Source of the DNA: Brachionus manjavacas
Lineage: Eukaryota; Rotifera; Eurotatoria; Ploima; Brachionidae
DNA: 64,000 bases
Direction: 5' to 3'
Assembly (NCBI GenBank): GCA_019054805.1
Contig: JAHQIY010000009.1
Coordinates: 2,914,001 to 2,978,000, forward strand
Positions 1 to 10,892 of this stretch are shown in pieces (within the stretch, counting starts at the first letter, position 1; each line of letters begins with the position of its first letter). The position numbers and the translations under genes were made by a program. The notes beneath the pieces are model-generated. The model had not been told where the DNA came from, searched no databases, and saw nothing but the letters and a program-made list of their open reading frames with translations.

Positions 1-123
1 TGGTAAATTATTTTTAAATTAAAGTTTTATAAAATTAGATTTTTTTTAAATTAAAGTTTTAGAAAATTATTTTATAATAGCTTTAAAATTTCAGACAAAA
101 TGAAAAGTTTATTGCAATTTAAA

Positions 124-360
124 TTTTGGAACAAAAGAACAAAACAAAATTGAAGATTGAAAAAAAATTGTTTTTGATAAGCCCGAAAACCCGGCAAGAA
201 TCATCTGATTCAAAGTTTATATTACTCAAATAAAGCCTCTGCAAAAATCCTGCAGAGACTAAATTTGAGTGATATAAACTTTGAATCAGCTGATTCATTT
301 TGCGCAACGGGTTTTCGGGCTGAACGAAAACAAATTTTTTTCTTTTCTTTTTTTCCAAAA
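124..360. repeat. Foldback (palindromic) MITE-like repeat
   Basis: The two halves are reverse complements. AGCCCGAAAACCCG at 180-193 pairs perfectly with its complement at 308-321, and the inner arms (about 209-248 and 254-293) are also nearly complementary around a CTGCAGAG core. Weaker complementarity continues outwards through A-rich sequence to TTTTGGAACAAAAG on the left and a TTTTTCCAAAA-like end on the right. No coding capacity and no clear target duplication seen. It probably sits in the last intron of the GIT-like gene. Confidence 0.6.
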
Positions 361-743
361 TATACAATGCCGAATTTTTTCGTGAATTTAGATTTAAAAT
401 TTTTTTTTCCACTATAAAAACTTAAGCTCTTTCTATGGAACCTACAGAAAAATTATATCATCATTGTGTAAATATTTATTACATGTCACTAAGATTAAAA
501 TACTCTATTTTAAAAACATGTCACTCAATTCGAATGATTACGTTAGAAGGTGAAATTTTTTTTAAAATTGATGGGTAAATTCATCGGTAGTAATTTACCA
601 ATTTGTTATCAAAATCAGTCGATTTAAAAATTTTTGAAATTTTTTTAATTGTAAACAGTTTTTTTATTTCCAATTTTTTTTTCTAAAACATTTGAAAAAA
701 TTTACATTATGAAGTTTTTATTTTAACGATTAAAAAATTTGAA

Positions 744-946
744 TTTTGGAACAAAAAAACAAATAAAATGAAAAATTTTTTTTTTTCTAAAAGATCAAAA
801 TTGGTAAATTTTTAAAAATTTTAGTGGGCATTTTTTTTTAAATTACTGTGGAAACTTTATTAAGGAAATATATTAACTACTTCAGGTAATACAATTTACA
901 GAACCAATTTTGATCTTATAGAAGAAAACTTATTTTTGCTCCAAAA
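744..946. repeat. Second inverted-repeat element with similar ends
   Basis: It starts TTTTGGAACAAAAA and ends with the complement (TTTTTGCTCCAAAA). Inner arms around AGATCAAAATTGG (about 793-805) and CCAATTTTGATCT (about 903-915) are complementary. The terminal motif matches the one at 124, so the two may be diverged members of one foldback family. Non-coding. Confidence 0.5.
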
Positions 947-1223
947 TTAACACTTCCTATAAAAGTTATATGTCAACTTTGCAATCGAATTTTCCTTTGT
1001 TTCTAACCTCTGTTTCTACAAGAAATTCATATTTTATCTCTATCGTTTCGTTTTAATTATGGCATAGCATCAAATTTTAATTTTAAGATTCGTTTGAATC
1101 CTTTTTTTCGTCCAATGCATCGTTATCTATATGAGTTCTTGATGATAATGGTATTTCTTCAAGGGTATTTTTCTCTGTTTCTCCAATTTTTTTGGATTGA
1201 TTAATACTTTTTTATCTTCATGC

Positions 1224-1763
1224 AGGCAAATTGGAGTTTAAAATCAAATTTTAAGATCAAAACGATCATTTAAAATTTTAAAACTTAATTAATCTAATGA
1301 TTTTGATAATTTTTAAGAAATAAATACTAAACATTACTTGTTATGTCTAATAATGGTTTATTATCAAATTAACATCAAAACAAATGATCTCTAATTTATT
1401 TAACAAAAACAATCAACAATTTAAATAATTCAGGTTAAGTTAATTCAAAATTCAAATTTATAACTTTTATATGCACTCATTCAAACTTAAATAATGTTAT
1501 TTTTCCACTTAAATAAACTATAATTTTTAAAACAGTAAATTTTTTGTCTTTAAAAGTAAGTTTTCATTAAAATCAATTAAAATATTTAAACTTATTAAAG
1601 TTCGATCAAAAGGGACATTTAAAAATTTTAAGAATGAAAATAAACTTGACACGACATTTCAAGTAATTGCTTTCGAAAAAAATTATTTCTTTTCTATTAT
1701 TAATAAAAAATATTAAAATTATATTTTGATCTTTTGATCTTGATCTCTAACTTCAATTTGCCT
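1224..1763 (+). mobile_element. hAT-like MITE, copy 1 (about 540 bp)
   Basis: Non-coding element with terminal inverted repeats that begin AGGCAAATTG and end CAATTTGCCT, followed inwards by an AAGTT/GATCAA-rich stretch on both sides. Flanking octamers TTCATGCA and TTTACGCA agree at six of eight positions, suggesting an old 8-bp target duplication as made by hAT transposases. The whole element is present in reverse orientation at 60484-61028, collinear over its full length, which confirms the boundaries. An internal palindrome-like ACTTGACACGACATTTCAAGT region lies near 1647-1667. No transposase. Confidence 0.75.
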
Positions 1764-2428
1764 TTACGCAATAGGTTTTCCTGAATTTTGAACATTTTGA
1801 GGCTATTCTGTTTGCTTGGCTTCAGTAAAAAAATTAAGTGTACCAACTCTTGAACACTGAGTTTTTCTAAATAAATTTATGAAATTGGTACCATAAAGAA
1901 AATAATTTTTGGCTGCCTGCAAATGTAACAAGATAATACAAACACTGTATTTAAGTCAAAAAATGAATGACAAAGACACTTCAAGTAATTTAAGATGCTT
2001 TGCTCACTCGCTTCAGTTAGTTTTTAATAAATTTAATGTGTTTAAATGTTAAAGGTTTAATAAAGAAATTTCATAAAATTTATTTTTTAAAATAAAATTA
2101 TAAAAGTCAAAGTCGACTCATACTGACTTTAACTTTTGCAGATTTTTAAGTTAATTTTTGACTTTTGACCAACTCTGATAAAATGAAAAATGGATAAGTC
2201 ATCTTTTGGAAATGTCTAAATTCTAACATCCATGAAAAGCATATTTTTTGACACTTTTTTGTTTTATTCAATTTTAAAGTTATCAACTTTTGATTATTTT
2301 TATATGTTAAGTTTGTGTTCTATTCATTTATTCAAATTTTCATCTAATACAACTCTTCAATTTTTCAAATTTTTCAAATTATTTAACTTATTTTATATTT
2401 TGAATTTTTCCAATTATATTAGCAATTT
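1764..2428. other. AT-rich non-coding stretch
   Basis: Presumed intron sequence of the GIT-like gene. An open frame at 2232-2432 has only low-complexity F/L/Y/S composition and no recognisable domain, so I do not call it. Upstream parts of the Penelope-like element may be here but are unreadable. Confidence 0.4.
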
Positions 2429-2791
2429 GTGAATATTATAAAACGTTTTAAATTCAATGTTTTTTATAAAGGTGAATCAGGTAAAAAAGCTAAAGAAAGA
2501 ATTGGACAACATTTTTATAACATTAATTATTTTAGACAGAATATCAGAAAATCTTTAAGTAACTTTGATAAACTTTCTGAAGTATCTATTCACTTTAATA
2601 GTCTTAATCATTCACTGGATGATTTAAATTTTTTTATTTTTAAATCAAATTTACATGATAAATTAAAAAGACTATCAACAGACACTGAGTTGATAAATAT
2701 TTTTCTAAAATTTCAAATTTCTTTGTTAAATAAAAAAATACCAAAAATTGAATGTATAAAAACTCTAAGTTTTGCTTCTTTTTCAAAATGA
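2429..2791 (+). pseudogene. Penelope-like element GIY-YIG endonuclease remnant
   Basis: A 120-codon open frame with no ATG start reads as the C-terminal GIY-YIG nuclease domain of a Penelope-like retroelement. Visible landmarks are FYKGESG (the second half of the GIY-YIG core), the catalytic-type arginine in KAKERIGQH, an HFNSLNHS segment, and a downstream glutamate in TDTELINIF followed by LNKKIP and IKTLSFA, an order typical of Penelope-like endonucleases. The first GIY half and the reverse transcriptase are missing upstream, so this is a 5'-truncated copy in the plus orientation. A possible hammerhead motif follows at 2964. The element lies in the presumed last intron of the GIT-like gene. 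Telomere-associated or full-length copies elsewhere in the genome would settle the clade. Confidence 0.75.
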
Positions 2792-2963
2792 TTATACACT
2801 GTGTTCATAACTAGAGAAAAATATATAAAAATTTTTTCTTTTATTTTTCATTTTCATGAAATTTTATTCTTAATCTTTGATTTATAAGAATATTTTCATA
2901 ATATGTTTTTATATTCTTTTTTTAAAAAATTTAAAAACTAATCAGAATTATTCTCAGAATTTA

Positions 2964-3004
2964 GATCCTGAAGAAGGCCACTTTTGGTCGAAATGCGTCG
3001 ATCG
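2964..3004 (+). ncRNA. Candidate hammerhead ribozyme of the Penelope-like element
   Basis: The order of core elements fits a hammerhead: CTGAAGA (2968-2974; position 7 of the core is variable in the family), a stem-II hairpin GGCC/GGTC with loop ACTTTT (2976-2989), then GAAA (2990-2993), a minimal stem III, GTC (2997-2999) as the cleavage triplet, and stem I formed by GATC at 2964-2967 with GATC at 3000-3003. Weak points are one extra A between the core and stem II and a two-pair stem III with a U-G pair. Penelope-like elements are known to carry hammerhead motifs. Activity is unproven. Confidence 0.45.
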
Positions 3005-3010
3005 TTTAAT

Positions 3011-3386
3011 ATTTGAAAAAATTAATTTTTATTATTTTTTTTAATTAATTTTTAAAAATTAACAAAATTATTTTATAAAAAAATATATATATTTTTTTTA
3101 TTCAATTATTTAAAATTCCCGATTCGCTTTATTAAATACAAAAAAATTTTAAAATTTCACAGCAATTATTTATCGAAATTAAGTAAAATTTTGGAAATTT
3201 TGCTTTTCCCAAGAAAAATTAACTGCATCATTTCAACTAAGACCCGTCAATTCTTTTCAATGATTTATTTTAAGGGTAGCTTTTGAATTTGACGAGTCTT
3301 TTAGAATCAGATTATTTTAATTAATAAATAAATTTTTGTTTGAAATAATTAGTTTAATTTATTGTGAAAAAAATATTCATTTTAAG
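3011..3386. other. AT-rich sequence before the GIT-like exon
   Basis: Probable end of the Penelope-like insertion and end of the intron. No coding or structured feature seen beyond homopolymer runs. A likely splice acceptor TTTTAAG ends at 3386. Confidence 0.4.
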
Positions 3387-4400
3387 ATAGAACGCTTGAT
3401 GGAAGAGAATGCACAGCTAAGAGCTGAAAATATGCACTTACAAACCAACCCGAATGCGGAATCAGTCAAAAATCAGACAACAAACTACATCTCACAGAAC
3501 ATAAACAACTATTACTCAAACGACAATTTGTATTCAAGTGTTAAGACAACCACCACTACAACTAGCACACTAAGTGAGCATTCACCATTGGCAAAGCCCA
3601 GCATAAAAGACTCGGAGCACAAATCTAAGTACGAACTCTATTCGAACAAAATTTTTTTCAACCAGAATAAAAAACTGGACAAGTCTAAGAGCCCAGGCGG
3701 CAACATACACTCGGACAATTGCGGCATATTGAAAAATTTAAAGCTAGACAGTCTATTTGATGGTCTACAATCAAACGAAACTCTCAAAATGGAAGATGAG
3801 TCAAGTCAAAAGTCTGCTCTCAATTCAAATAGTGCATCACCATACAGATCACCTGCCAAATCAAAACGCCAAGATTCACTACCTTTGCACTCTTCTTACA
3901 ACAAACAATTGGAAAATTTAAAACTGTTATCCCCATCCAGGTCAGTTTCGTCAAATTTAGCGAGCAAGTCAAGGAATATTTTCAATGATCCGGCTAATTT
4001 GCCGAGCAAAGATGCGGTGATCAAAAAAATGAAAAAAATTACCAAAGCAGTTCAAGAGCTTTTCAAAGCGACCAAGGACTCTGAATTTACTTTGATAAGA
4101 CAACTATGTGACAAGGTAAATGCTTGTGTAAATGAAATGATTGTGTTATTTCCGAATAATTTGAATTCGGCGCAAATACGGGAAAATCTTGTCGTGCTCG
4201 AGAGCACGTCAAGTCAAATGATCACTTTGACACAAAAGTATCGCACTCAATTGGAAACTTTTGCCTCCCAGCACTTGCCAGATCAACGATTAGAAGAGAT
4301 AAGTCTTAAGAATTCGATCATCACCGATCTTGTTTCATTTAGCTATGAAATAGCTCATACTGTAAAAAAAATAGTTTGTATAATGGGCGCAGATAATTGA
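3387..4400 (+). CDS. Git: GIT-type ArfGAP, C-terminal exon (partial gene)
   Basis: Terminal exon of a G-protein-coupled-receptor-kinase-interacting ArfGAP (GIT1/GIT2 family), a scaffold that binds PIX and paxillin at focal adhesions. The exon opens with a leucine-zipper-like coiled coil (IERLMEENAQLRAEN), continues through about 200 residues of Ser/Asn-rich linker, and ends in the focal-adhesion-targeting four-helix domain. That domain starts near AVIKKMKKITKAVQELFKA and runs through VNEMIVLFP and the closing FSYEIAHTVKKIV helix, in the order of the vertebrate GIT C-terminus. The reading frame is open upstream to 3336 but loses similarity before 3387, where an AG acceptor lies. The ArfGAP, ankyrin and Spa2-homology exons must lie upstream of this window. 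AATAAA at 4437-4442 gives a very short 3' UTR, and PTRH2 starts only 174 bp after the stop. Confidence 0.8.
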   Translation: MERLMEENAQLRAENMHLQTNPNAESVKNQTTNYISQNINNYYSNDNLYSSVKTTTTTTSTLSEHSPLAKPSIKDSEHKSKYELYSNKIFFNQNKKLDKSKSPGGNIHSDNCGILKNLKLDSLFDGLQSNETLKMEDESSQKSALNSNSASPYRSPAKSKRQDSLPLHSSYNKQLENLKLLSPSRSVSSNLASKSRNIFNDPANLPSKDAVIKKMKKITKAVQELFKATKDSEFTLIRQLCDKVNACVNEMIVLFPNNLNSAQIRENLVVLESTSSQMITLTQKYRTQLETFASQHLPDQRLEEISLKNSIITDLVSFSYEIAHTVKKIVCIMGADN

Positions 4401-4574
4401 TTATTGATTAAAATTAATTTTTAACTTTTTTTTTTGAATAAAATTTTTTATAAACTTTTTCTTCATGAAGATTTTAAAGAAAAACCTTGCTTTTAAAATC
4501 AAGGATATTTTATAATTAAAATTTCAAAAATTAAACCAAAAGGGGCTAGAATTTTTGTTTTTTCATTTAGTTAG

Positions 4575-7500
4575 ATGGATTCTGCTTATACAATTGCAAC
4601 TGCGGCATTCGGTTTAGGTCTCTTTAGCGGGTACATGCTGAGAAAAAATGTTTTTCTATTCAGGGCTTTGGCTGAGAAACAACCAAAAGCTGTAAATGAA
4701 AAAACTATCAAAAAGAAAAGTATTGATGACAAAAGTCAAGATTTTAAAGGCCAAATTGAAGACTGTAATATATCGGTATATATTTATTTTTATTTTCCTC
4801 AAAAAATCTGAACATCTTTGAAAAAAAAATTCTCTAAATTTTTTGTGAAAAAGTATTGATTTAATTTTAAAAAATGAACTGTCTATTTTTAAGATATTAG
4901 ATTCTAAAATAAATAGAAAAATGGCTAAATTAGCTTTTTATTTATTTTATAAAAGTTAACTACAACTCATAGACGATTTAACAACAAAATGAGTATATTA
5001 TAATTAATTTAAAATTTAATTCTCAGAGTCAATTTTTTTTTAATTTAACATTTAGCTTCTAGTCAAAGTTAATAAATATCTGGCAATTATCACAAAGAAT
5101 CTTGTCAATTTTCTTTGATTTTTAAGTTAAAATTGGTTGAAAAAACCCTTCGTGGGATAAAGTTATTATTTTTTTATTTATTTGTTTTCTGTACCGAGCT
5201 AAAGCTCCTTCAGAATAAGTTAAAAATAAAATAAAAAAATAAAATAAAAATAAAATTAAAGTTAATAAAATTAGATAAAAAAAAAAGAATCAAAATAGAG
5301 TAAATAAGCTAAAAAAATGAAAGTTGAAAAGACATAAATTGGAAAAGATTGTTACATGTGGCACATGTTTCATGTTTTATGCAAGGCTTTGCCAATGGCA
5401 AACGGATTTAAATAGTTCAAGTTTCAGGAAAAAAAGAAGAAATAGTAAGGTAGCAATTAGACAATGGAGTTGGGTATTCAATATATCTTGATTCGAAACC
5501 TTCTTTGTATTCCTCCACCAGTCTTACAACCAATGGAATAGAATGACTCAGTCCTGTCCCAACATATTTCTCACTCAACTCAAAAAGACGATTCGAGACT
5601 GTTAGTAATTTTAGATTATTAAAAGCCTCATGATGCAAAATGTTGGAAGGAGTATCATATTTTAACTTGAGGATAGCTCTGACTGCTGTATTCTGAATTG
5701 TTGTAGTTTTTTGATATTATTTTCTGAAAATGAATTCAAGCAAGGAAAAGAATAGTCTAAAATCGATCCGACTAAAGATTTATATAAATTTCCTAGTGTG
5801 TTTTGATTGAGACCCCATTTTTTGTTTGACAATATCTTAATAATATTTAGCCTTTTGTTGCAGCGTTCTTTAGTTCCGTCTACTAGTATATTAAAGTTTA
5901 ACTTAGAATCAAATTTAATACCAAGAAACTTGATTTCTTTTTGGCTCATTATTCTGTTTCCATAGATTTTTAAGTTTAGATTATCACCCTCTTTTTTGTA
6001 CCTAGAAAAGACTACTGAATACGACTTTTCAACTGATATCTTCATTTTCCATTTAATAAGCCATTGTTCTAGTTCGTTGGTGTATTTATTTATCTTATTT
6101 TCTAGGTTCCCTTTTTTGTTATAAATGAAGAATGTAACTAGATCATCTGCGAAAAGCAGAGAGTATTCGTTATTTGTTTTGTTTCTTTTGGGGATGTCAT
6201 TAAAATATATAATAAATAAAAAAGGACTAATTACTGAGCCTTGAGGAACACCTGCAGTTATTTTATATTCTTCGCTCAGATGGTCATTCACATTTACCTT
6301 AAATGTCCTAGAGTCTAAAAAGGATCTAATCCAGTTAGTCAAGTAATGAGGTGGATTTATTTTAATCAATTTAAAAAGTAAACCTTCATGCCAAACCCTA
6401 TCAAAGGCTTTAGAAATATCAAAAAAAGGCTGCAAACTCTTTTTTTTCTATTAAATGATTCCACAATTTTTTGAATTAAAAAGAAAAGATTATCTGATGT
6501 TCGCCGGTGTTTCCTAAATCCAGATTGCTCCTGGATACGGAGTGAATTTTGTTCCAAATAACAAAGTTAAAATTTTTTTCAATAAATTTTAATTTAAATC
6601 TGATTAAGCTTCAAAATTTTACGTAAATTGTTGTGGCATTATGATTTCCGTCTATTAATTTTTCAAAATTCAATTAATTAAAAAAAACATCAGTAAATAA
6701 TTTATCAATTGAATAAACCAAAGTCAATTAATTTTTATTTTATCAATCAATATTTGCCTTTTTAACTTTCTTTAATTTTTTTTAAGCTTACTTTGCTTTA
6801 TTTTTATTTTATTTTATTTTTTATAATTTATTCTGAAGGAGCTCTAGCTCGGTAGAGAAAACAATAAATAAATAAATAAAATGTAAAATTAATTGACAGT
6901 AAAACATAGAGCCAATTGCTGGAAAAACAAATATGCCCAAAATATGGAGGAATTTCGTAATTTTATTTAAAAATGAAAATTTTTAATTATTTTACAAATT
7001 TTTCTATCTAAAAATTCCAAATATTTTTCAAAGTAATGGCTTAGAAAAGAAAATGAAATGCCAGAAAATAAGAATTGTTTTTTTTTTTAAAAGAAAATTT
7101 AAAAAACAGTTTATCTAATTTTAAGTTTTTTTTTGATCAGTTTTTCGATTGAAAAATCAAATCGGACAACACTTGCTCGCCAAATTTACTTGAATTTTTA
7201 ACCTGTCTAAATTTCCTTTTGCTGAATTTTAATAAAATAAATTAGATTCTTTAGAAATTAAATCAAAAATAAGAAAGTAATCGGAAATGTTACCAATATC
7301 TTTTGATAATTGACAGACATGTTTTTTGACTTTCATTAATAAATATGAAAATTAAAGGACCTACTCATCCTTAATACTTTTTTCCATTCAGAATAATTCT
7401 TAGTTTTCTGGCATTGTGAAATTTCATACAAACCTTCCCAAATTTACAAATATAGAATTCTTTTCCATTAATTTTTATTGAAAAAATTGAGCTTTTTAAA

Positions 7501-8485
7501 ATTTGATGATGAAACAACATGAAACAAATGTTTCACTAAATTCAACAAAAAAAGATTAATTTTTATTAGCAGGAAAATATTAATGATAAAACAAAATATC
7601 AATATTTTGTAATTTATTTATTTCTCGTCTCTATGATCTATTCAAATCAGAATTATTTTTTGCATTTTGTAAATTTATTTTATTTAAATATTAAAATTCT
7701 GTCATCGTTACAATTGTAAAAATCTTATTTTTCATTTCTAAGTTAAGATACAATTTGATTAAAAATAATGAATTCATTGGAAATTAAATTTTTTCTTAAA
7801 TTAGACTATTAAATGAATTCAAAAGCCTTTTTTTTATTAAGAATTTAAATTTTGTTTTGGAATTTTTATATGAAAATTCACAAAGCCTCGGTTTCTCTTT
7901 AAATGAAATGTTTAGAACAAGTGAAGAATTTCAAAATCGGTCAGCCATCTTAAGTCCATAAGCTCAATAAATTTTTTTTTATAGAATTATGTTTTATTTC
8001 TAAGAGTCAGATTTTTTATTTTGTGAAGAAATCGACATATTTTTTAAATTAATAATAAGAATCTAAACTCGGCTGATTTTTCTGATGCATTTAAAATGGT
8101 CTTGATAGTTCGAAACGATCTTAAAATGGGCAAAGGCAAAGCAGCGGCTCAATGTTCTCATGCAACATTAGGTTGTTATAAACTTTCTTTAAAAAACCCA
8201 AAAATTCTGTCACATTGGGAAGATAATGGCCAGCCAAAAGTGGTTTTAAAGTGTGAGCAAGAAAAAGAGCTGTAATATTTTAATTTTATGAAAATTTTTA
8301 AAAATTTAATTTTTAAATTTAGATTAGAGTTGAAGAAAGAAGCACTCCAAAAAGGCTTGATTTGTTGTCTGATAACGGACGCTGGTCGAACTCAGATAGC
8401 TTCAGGTTCAAGAACAGTCCTTGGAATTGGCCCAGGACCTGCAAGTCTTATTGATGAAGTTTCCGGACATTTGAAATTATACTAA
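4575..8485 (+). CDS. PTRH2: Peptidyl-tRNA hydrolase 2 (three exons)
   Basis: Releases tRNA from stalled peptidyl-tRNA; in animals the protein is anchored at mitochondria. Exons are 4575-4775, 8060-8271 and 8323-8485. Intron 1 is 3,284 bp (phase 0) and intron 2 is 51 bp (phase 2). The 191-residue product fits the family (about 180). Residues 1-67 carry an N-terminal hydrophobic anchor ([17 protein letters not shown]) and a lysine-rich linker. The catalytic domain shows [45 protein letters not shown] and the typical GHLKLY C-terminus. The splice joining ...EKEL to [11 protein letters not shown] restores the family order. AATAAA at 8487-8492 begins just after the stop. Intron 1 contains a truncated minus-strand LINE. 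The acceptor of exon 2 (AATAATAAG) is weak by eye but keeps frame. Confidence 0.93.
5174..6557 (-). mobile_element. LINE family 1, 5'-truncated copy in PTRH2 intron 1
   Basis: Minus-strand non-LTR retrotransposon 3' part. The reverse transcriptase shows [28 protein letters not shown] and an intact catalytic LLFADDL motif, then a thumb region with [21 protein letters not shown] and KKWGL. Frame changes near 5650 and 6430 break the coding region into pieces at 5417-5638, 5662-6435 and 6366-6557. The family resembles Jockey/I-type elements; I cannot fix the clade by eye. The 3' UTR ends in the conserved hairpin GAGCTTTAGCTC and an A-rich AAAACAAATAAATA tail. The element runs antisense to PTRH2 transcription and starts mid-RT, a normal 5' truncation. 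Confidence 0.85.
6785..6880 (+). mobile_element. Solo 3' tail of LINE family 1, plus strand
   Basis: TTATTCTGAAGGAGCTCTAGCTCGGTAGAG followed by AAAACAATAAATAAATA is the plus-strand version of the family-1 3' end (hairpin plus short-repeat tail), preceded by a T/A-rich (TTTTA)n stretch. No reverse transcriptase sequence accompanies it in this orientation, so it is an extreme 5' truncation, opposite to the neighbouring copy. Confidence 0.7.
6881..8059. other. Rest of PTRH2 intron 1
   Basis: AT-rich, no open frame above 60 codons, and no repeat that I could match elsewhere in the window. Confidence 0.5.
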
Positions 8486-8492
8486 AAATAAA

Positions 8493-9130
8493 GTTTTAAT
8501 TAATTAAAAGAATTTATTTTCATTCTCATTTTTTAAATTAAATTTTATGATTCCCAAAATTGTAGAAATTCCTCAAATTTTTTAGAAAACTTGAGTTTTT
8601 AAATTATGAAATAAATATCTAAATTATTTGAGCAATTGTCGATATAAGTTACTTAATTTGAGTTAATTACACAATAATTTTATTCTTGAATTTTAGCAAA
8701 AAAAAAATATCCAAATTTCAAGCTTAATCAACAGGCTATCGCGCTTGTCACAATTGACTTTCATTTATCAATTTATTTCTAAATATTTCATAATTTTAAA
8801 AACTAAGGCAAAGTAAAATGTATGAGCAAATTTGAAATTTTGAAATTTTAAAATGAATTTTATTTTGCGGAAAATAATGCTTTTATTTTTTAATAAAATT
8901 TAAAAGAGGTTTTCTGAAATCCAGTACAAAATGATAAAAAGAACAGAAAAAAAATGTAAAAAAATTGAATTTAAGTTTTTACAAAAGTTTAAAATTAGTT
9001 CTGTGAATGCAACAAAGTGCAACATTCAAAGTTGCACCAAATATCGAGGTCTGCTAAATTAAATTTCAATAAATTATTTTTATTATTATTATTATTTATT
9101 TCATTAAAGACCGGATAGCTAATGATAAAA
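8493..9130. other. Intergenic AT-rich sequence after PTRH2
   Basis: No coding feature. A short GCAACAAAGTGCAAC repeat near 9009 resembles a tandem version near 31752. Confidence 0.4.
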
Positions 9131-9336
9131 ATTACGTCAATTTTTGTTAAAAAATTCAATCAAATTTTTTATTTTTTCAAAAATTCAAAAAAAAAATTTT
9201 TTTTCATTAAAATCGTTATTTTACGAAAAATACCCTTTTTTAGATTACCATATTTTACGGTAAATATGGTAAAATATCGTGAATTTACCATAATTTACGT
9301 AAGATATCGTGAATTCAAGGTATCGTAGCAGCACTG
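9131..9336 (+). mobile_element. Truncated mariner-type MITE (family M), one arm only
   Basis: Matches the right arm of the complete element at 50874-51749: AATTCAATCAAATTTT, AAAATACCCTTTTTTAGATT, the GGTAAATATGGTAAAATA block, and the terminal GGTATCGTAGCAGCACTG followed by TA at 9337-9338. The left terminus and the core are absent, so this is an internal or 5' deletion derivative. Confidence 0.75.
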
Positions 9337-9956
9337 TATTTGACTATTTATTTTTTTGTTTTATCTTTATCGAGCTGGTGCTTAATGTGTAGAGACAAGT
9401 TGCATGTGACACCCAACATTTCGGCTTATTCATTGAAGCCATGGTGTCACAAGCAAATACGAAAATTTTTATTTGCTAAACTTTCACATAATATTTATTA
9501 CTTTAATGTAAGTCACAAAGAAATGCTTAGAAGAGAGAATCAAGCTTGTCGCTTGAAACTGGTTTTCTAAGCTTATAGATTCCTTTTTGTTACCTCATTC
9601 TATCTTTAATTTTACTTAACCACGGTCTAGAACGGCCGTTTTCCAAACATTTTCTTATTTAAAGAAACCAGAAAGGAACCTTTTTTTCATTTATTTTGCT
9701 TTTAAGCTGTTAGCTGCCTTGTCCCAAGCTTCTTAGAATGTGGAACCTTTTGGAATAAATTTTACAATTATTTGTTTTCCCAAATCAGTATTTGAAAATA
9801 TTAAGTACTAAATGTTAAATTATTTGGCGAAGTGGAGAAAAGAAAATAGAGAGATTAGTTGAATCATTTTGGTTGGAGATTAGTTGGATTAGTTGAAAGG
9901 AAGAAGACCAGACAAAATCAACTACCACAAACCGGGCCAAGAAGAAAGTAGATGTT
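9337..9956. other. Sequence between MITE and gypsy remnant
   Basis: An open frame at 9340-9570 (76 codons) has no recognisable domain. It may be part of an old element 5' region. GC content rises from about 9890 onwards, where the gypsy gag region begins. Confidence 0.35.
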
Positions 9957-10857
9957 TTGGATACGCTGACAAAAATTATTGCTTTCATGACTGAGCACTA
10001 CAAACCAAAGCGGTCAGTGTTCGCATACGTATCCATTTTCTACAAAGCAAGGCGCCACGAAGTCGTGAGACTGAGACAGCTAGCAAAAACTTGTAGGTTC
10101 GGAAATGATCTAGACAAAGAGCTGCTGAGAGCATTCGTGCTTGGATGTGGCATAGAGAAGATAGAAGAAAAGGCATCGAAAGATGACAGAACCATGAAAG
10201 ATGCAACTGAATGTGGTTCCAAAAACAGGCATCAATTTAAAAACATAAAGCAGATCAGGTTGATCCACCCACCAGAATCGGTGCTAGGCGGTACAATTAA
10301 TCAGACCTTCAAATCCCGTGGTAAAAACTCATCTTAACAAACTGGAGCATGTGGATGGTGTGGTAATGAACAGCACGATCGCACACAATGTCCAGCCAGA
10401 GGCAAAACTGCAACAAATGTGGCACAGAAGGCCACTACGGCCGCAAATCAACAGATTAAAAAACCCAAAAACAAAACAGTCAGATGAACATAAATCGGAG
10501 CAGCATTAAGTCTTTTGGAAAAAAGACTCGTAGTAACACGATGGCAACGGTCAGCCCAAACTTGAACAAGTTTGAACAACAACAGAGACATCTCGTTAAC
10601 GCAGAAACAATACGATGAATATTCGCGCTGTTAAAAAGCAACGAAGTGGGACACGTTCAACATGGTATTAAATAGTCGGGCTTGTGACCCCATGACTAAT
10701 ATAACCATCAAAGACACTGAGATACGGGTAATAGTAGACACCGGAGCAGCAGCTAATGCAATAAATGCACAGCCCTACAACACCATAGATCCAAAGCCAC
10801 CACTCAGACAACTCAAGCTACCGCTCTACGGATTTGGCAATTCAGACAAGCCCTAGA
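9957..10857 (+). pseudogene. Ty3/gypsy-type gag-protease remnant
   Basis: Degenerate LTR-retrotransposon gag followed by protease, in several frames. The first frame (9957-10337) has a gag-like core with FMTEHYKPKRS, LRQLAKTCRFGNDLDKELL and a VLGCGIE segment. Around 10335-10455 two CCHC zinc knuckles can be read in different frames: CGWCGNEQHDRTQC, and CNKCGTEGHYGRKS in which the last cysteine is serine. The frame at 10662-10856 has the aspartic protease motif VIVDTGAAANAI. Stops and frame changes make it non-functional. GC content is clearly above the flanks. Protease-like coding resumes after a MULE insertion at 10893-11847. No LTRs were found. Confidence 0.75.
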
Positions 10858-10892
10858 CAACAATCGGATATTTCTCAACCAGGTTAAGATGG

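Noticed and set aside
2232-2432. 66-codon plus-strand frame upstream of the Penelope-like endonuclease
   Set aside because: Composition is only F, L, S, Y and N from AT-rich DNA. It shows no RT motif and is not in frame with the endonuclease.
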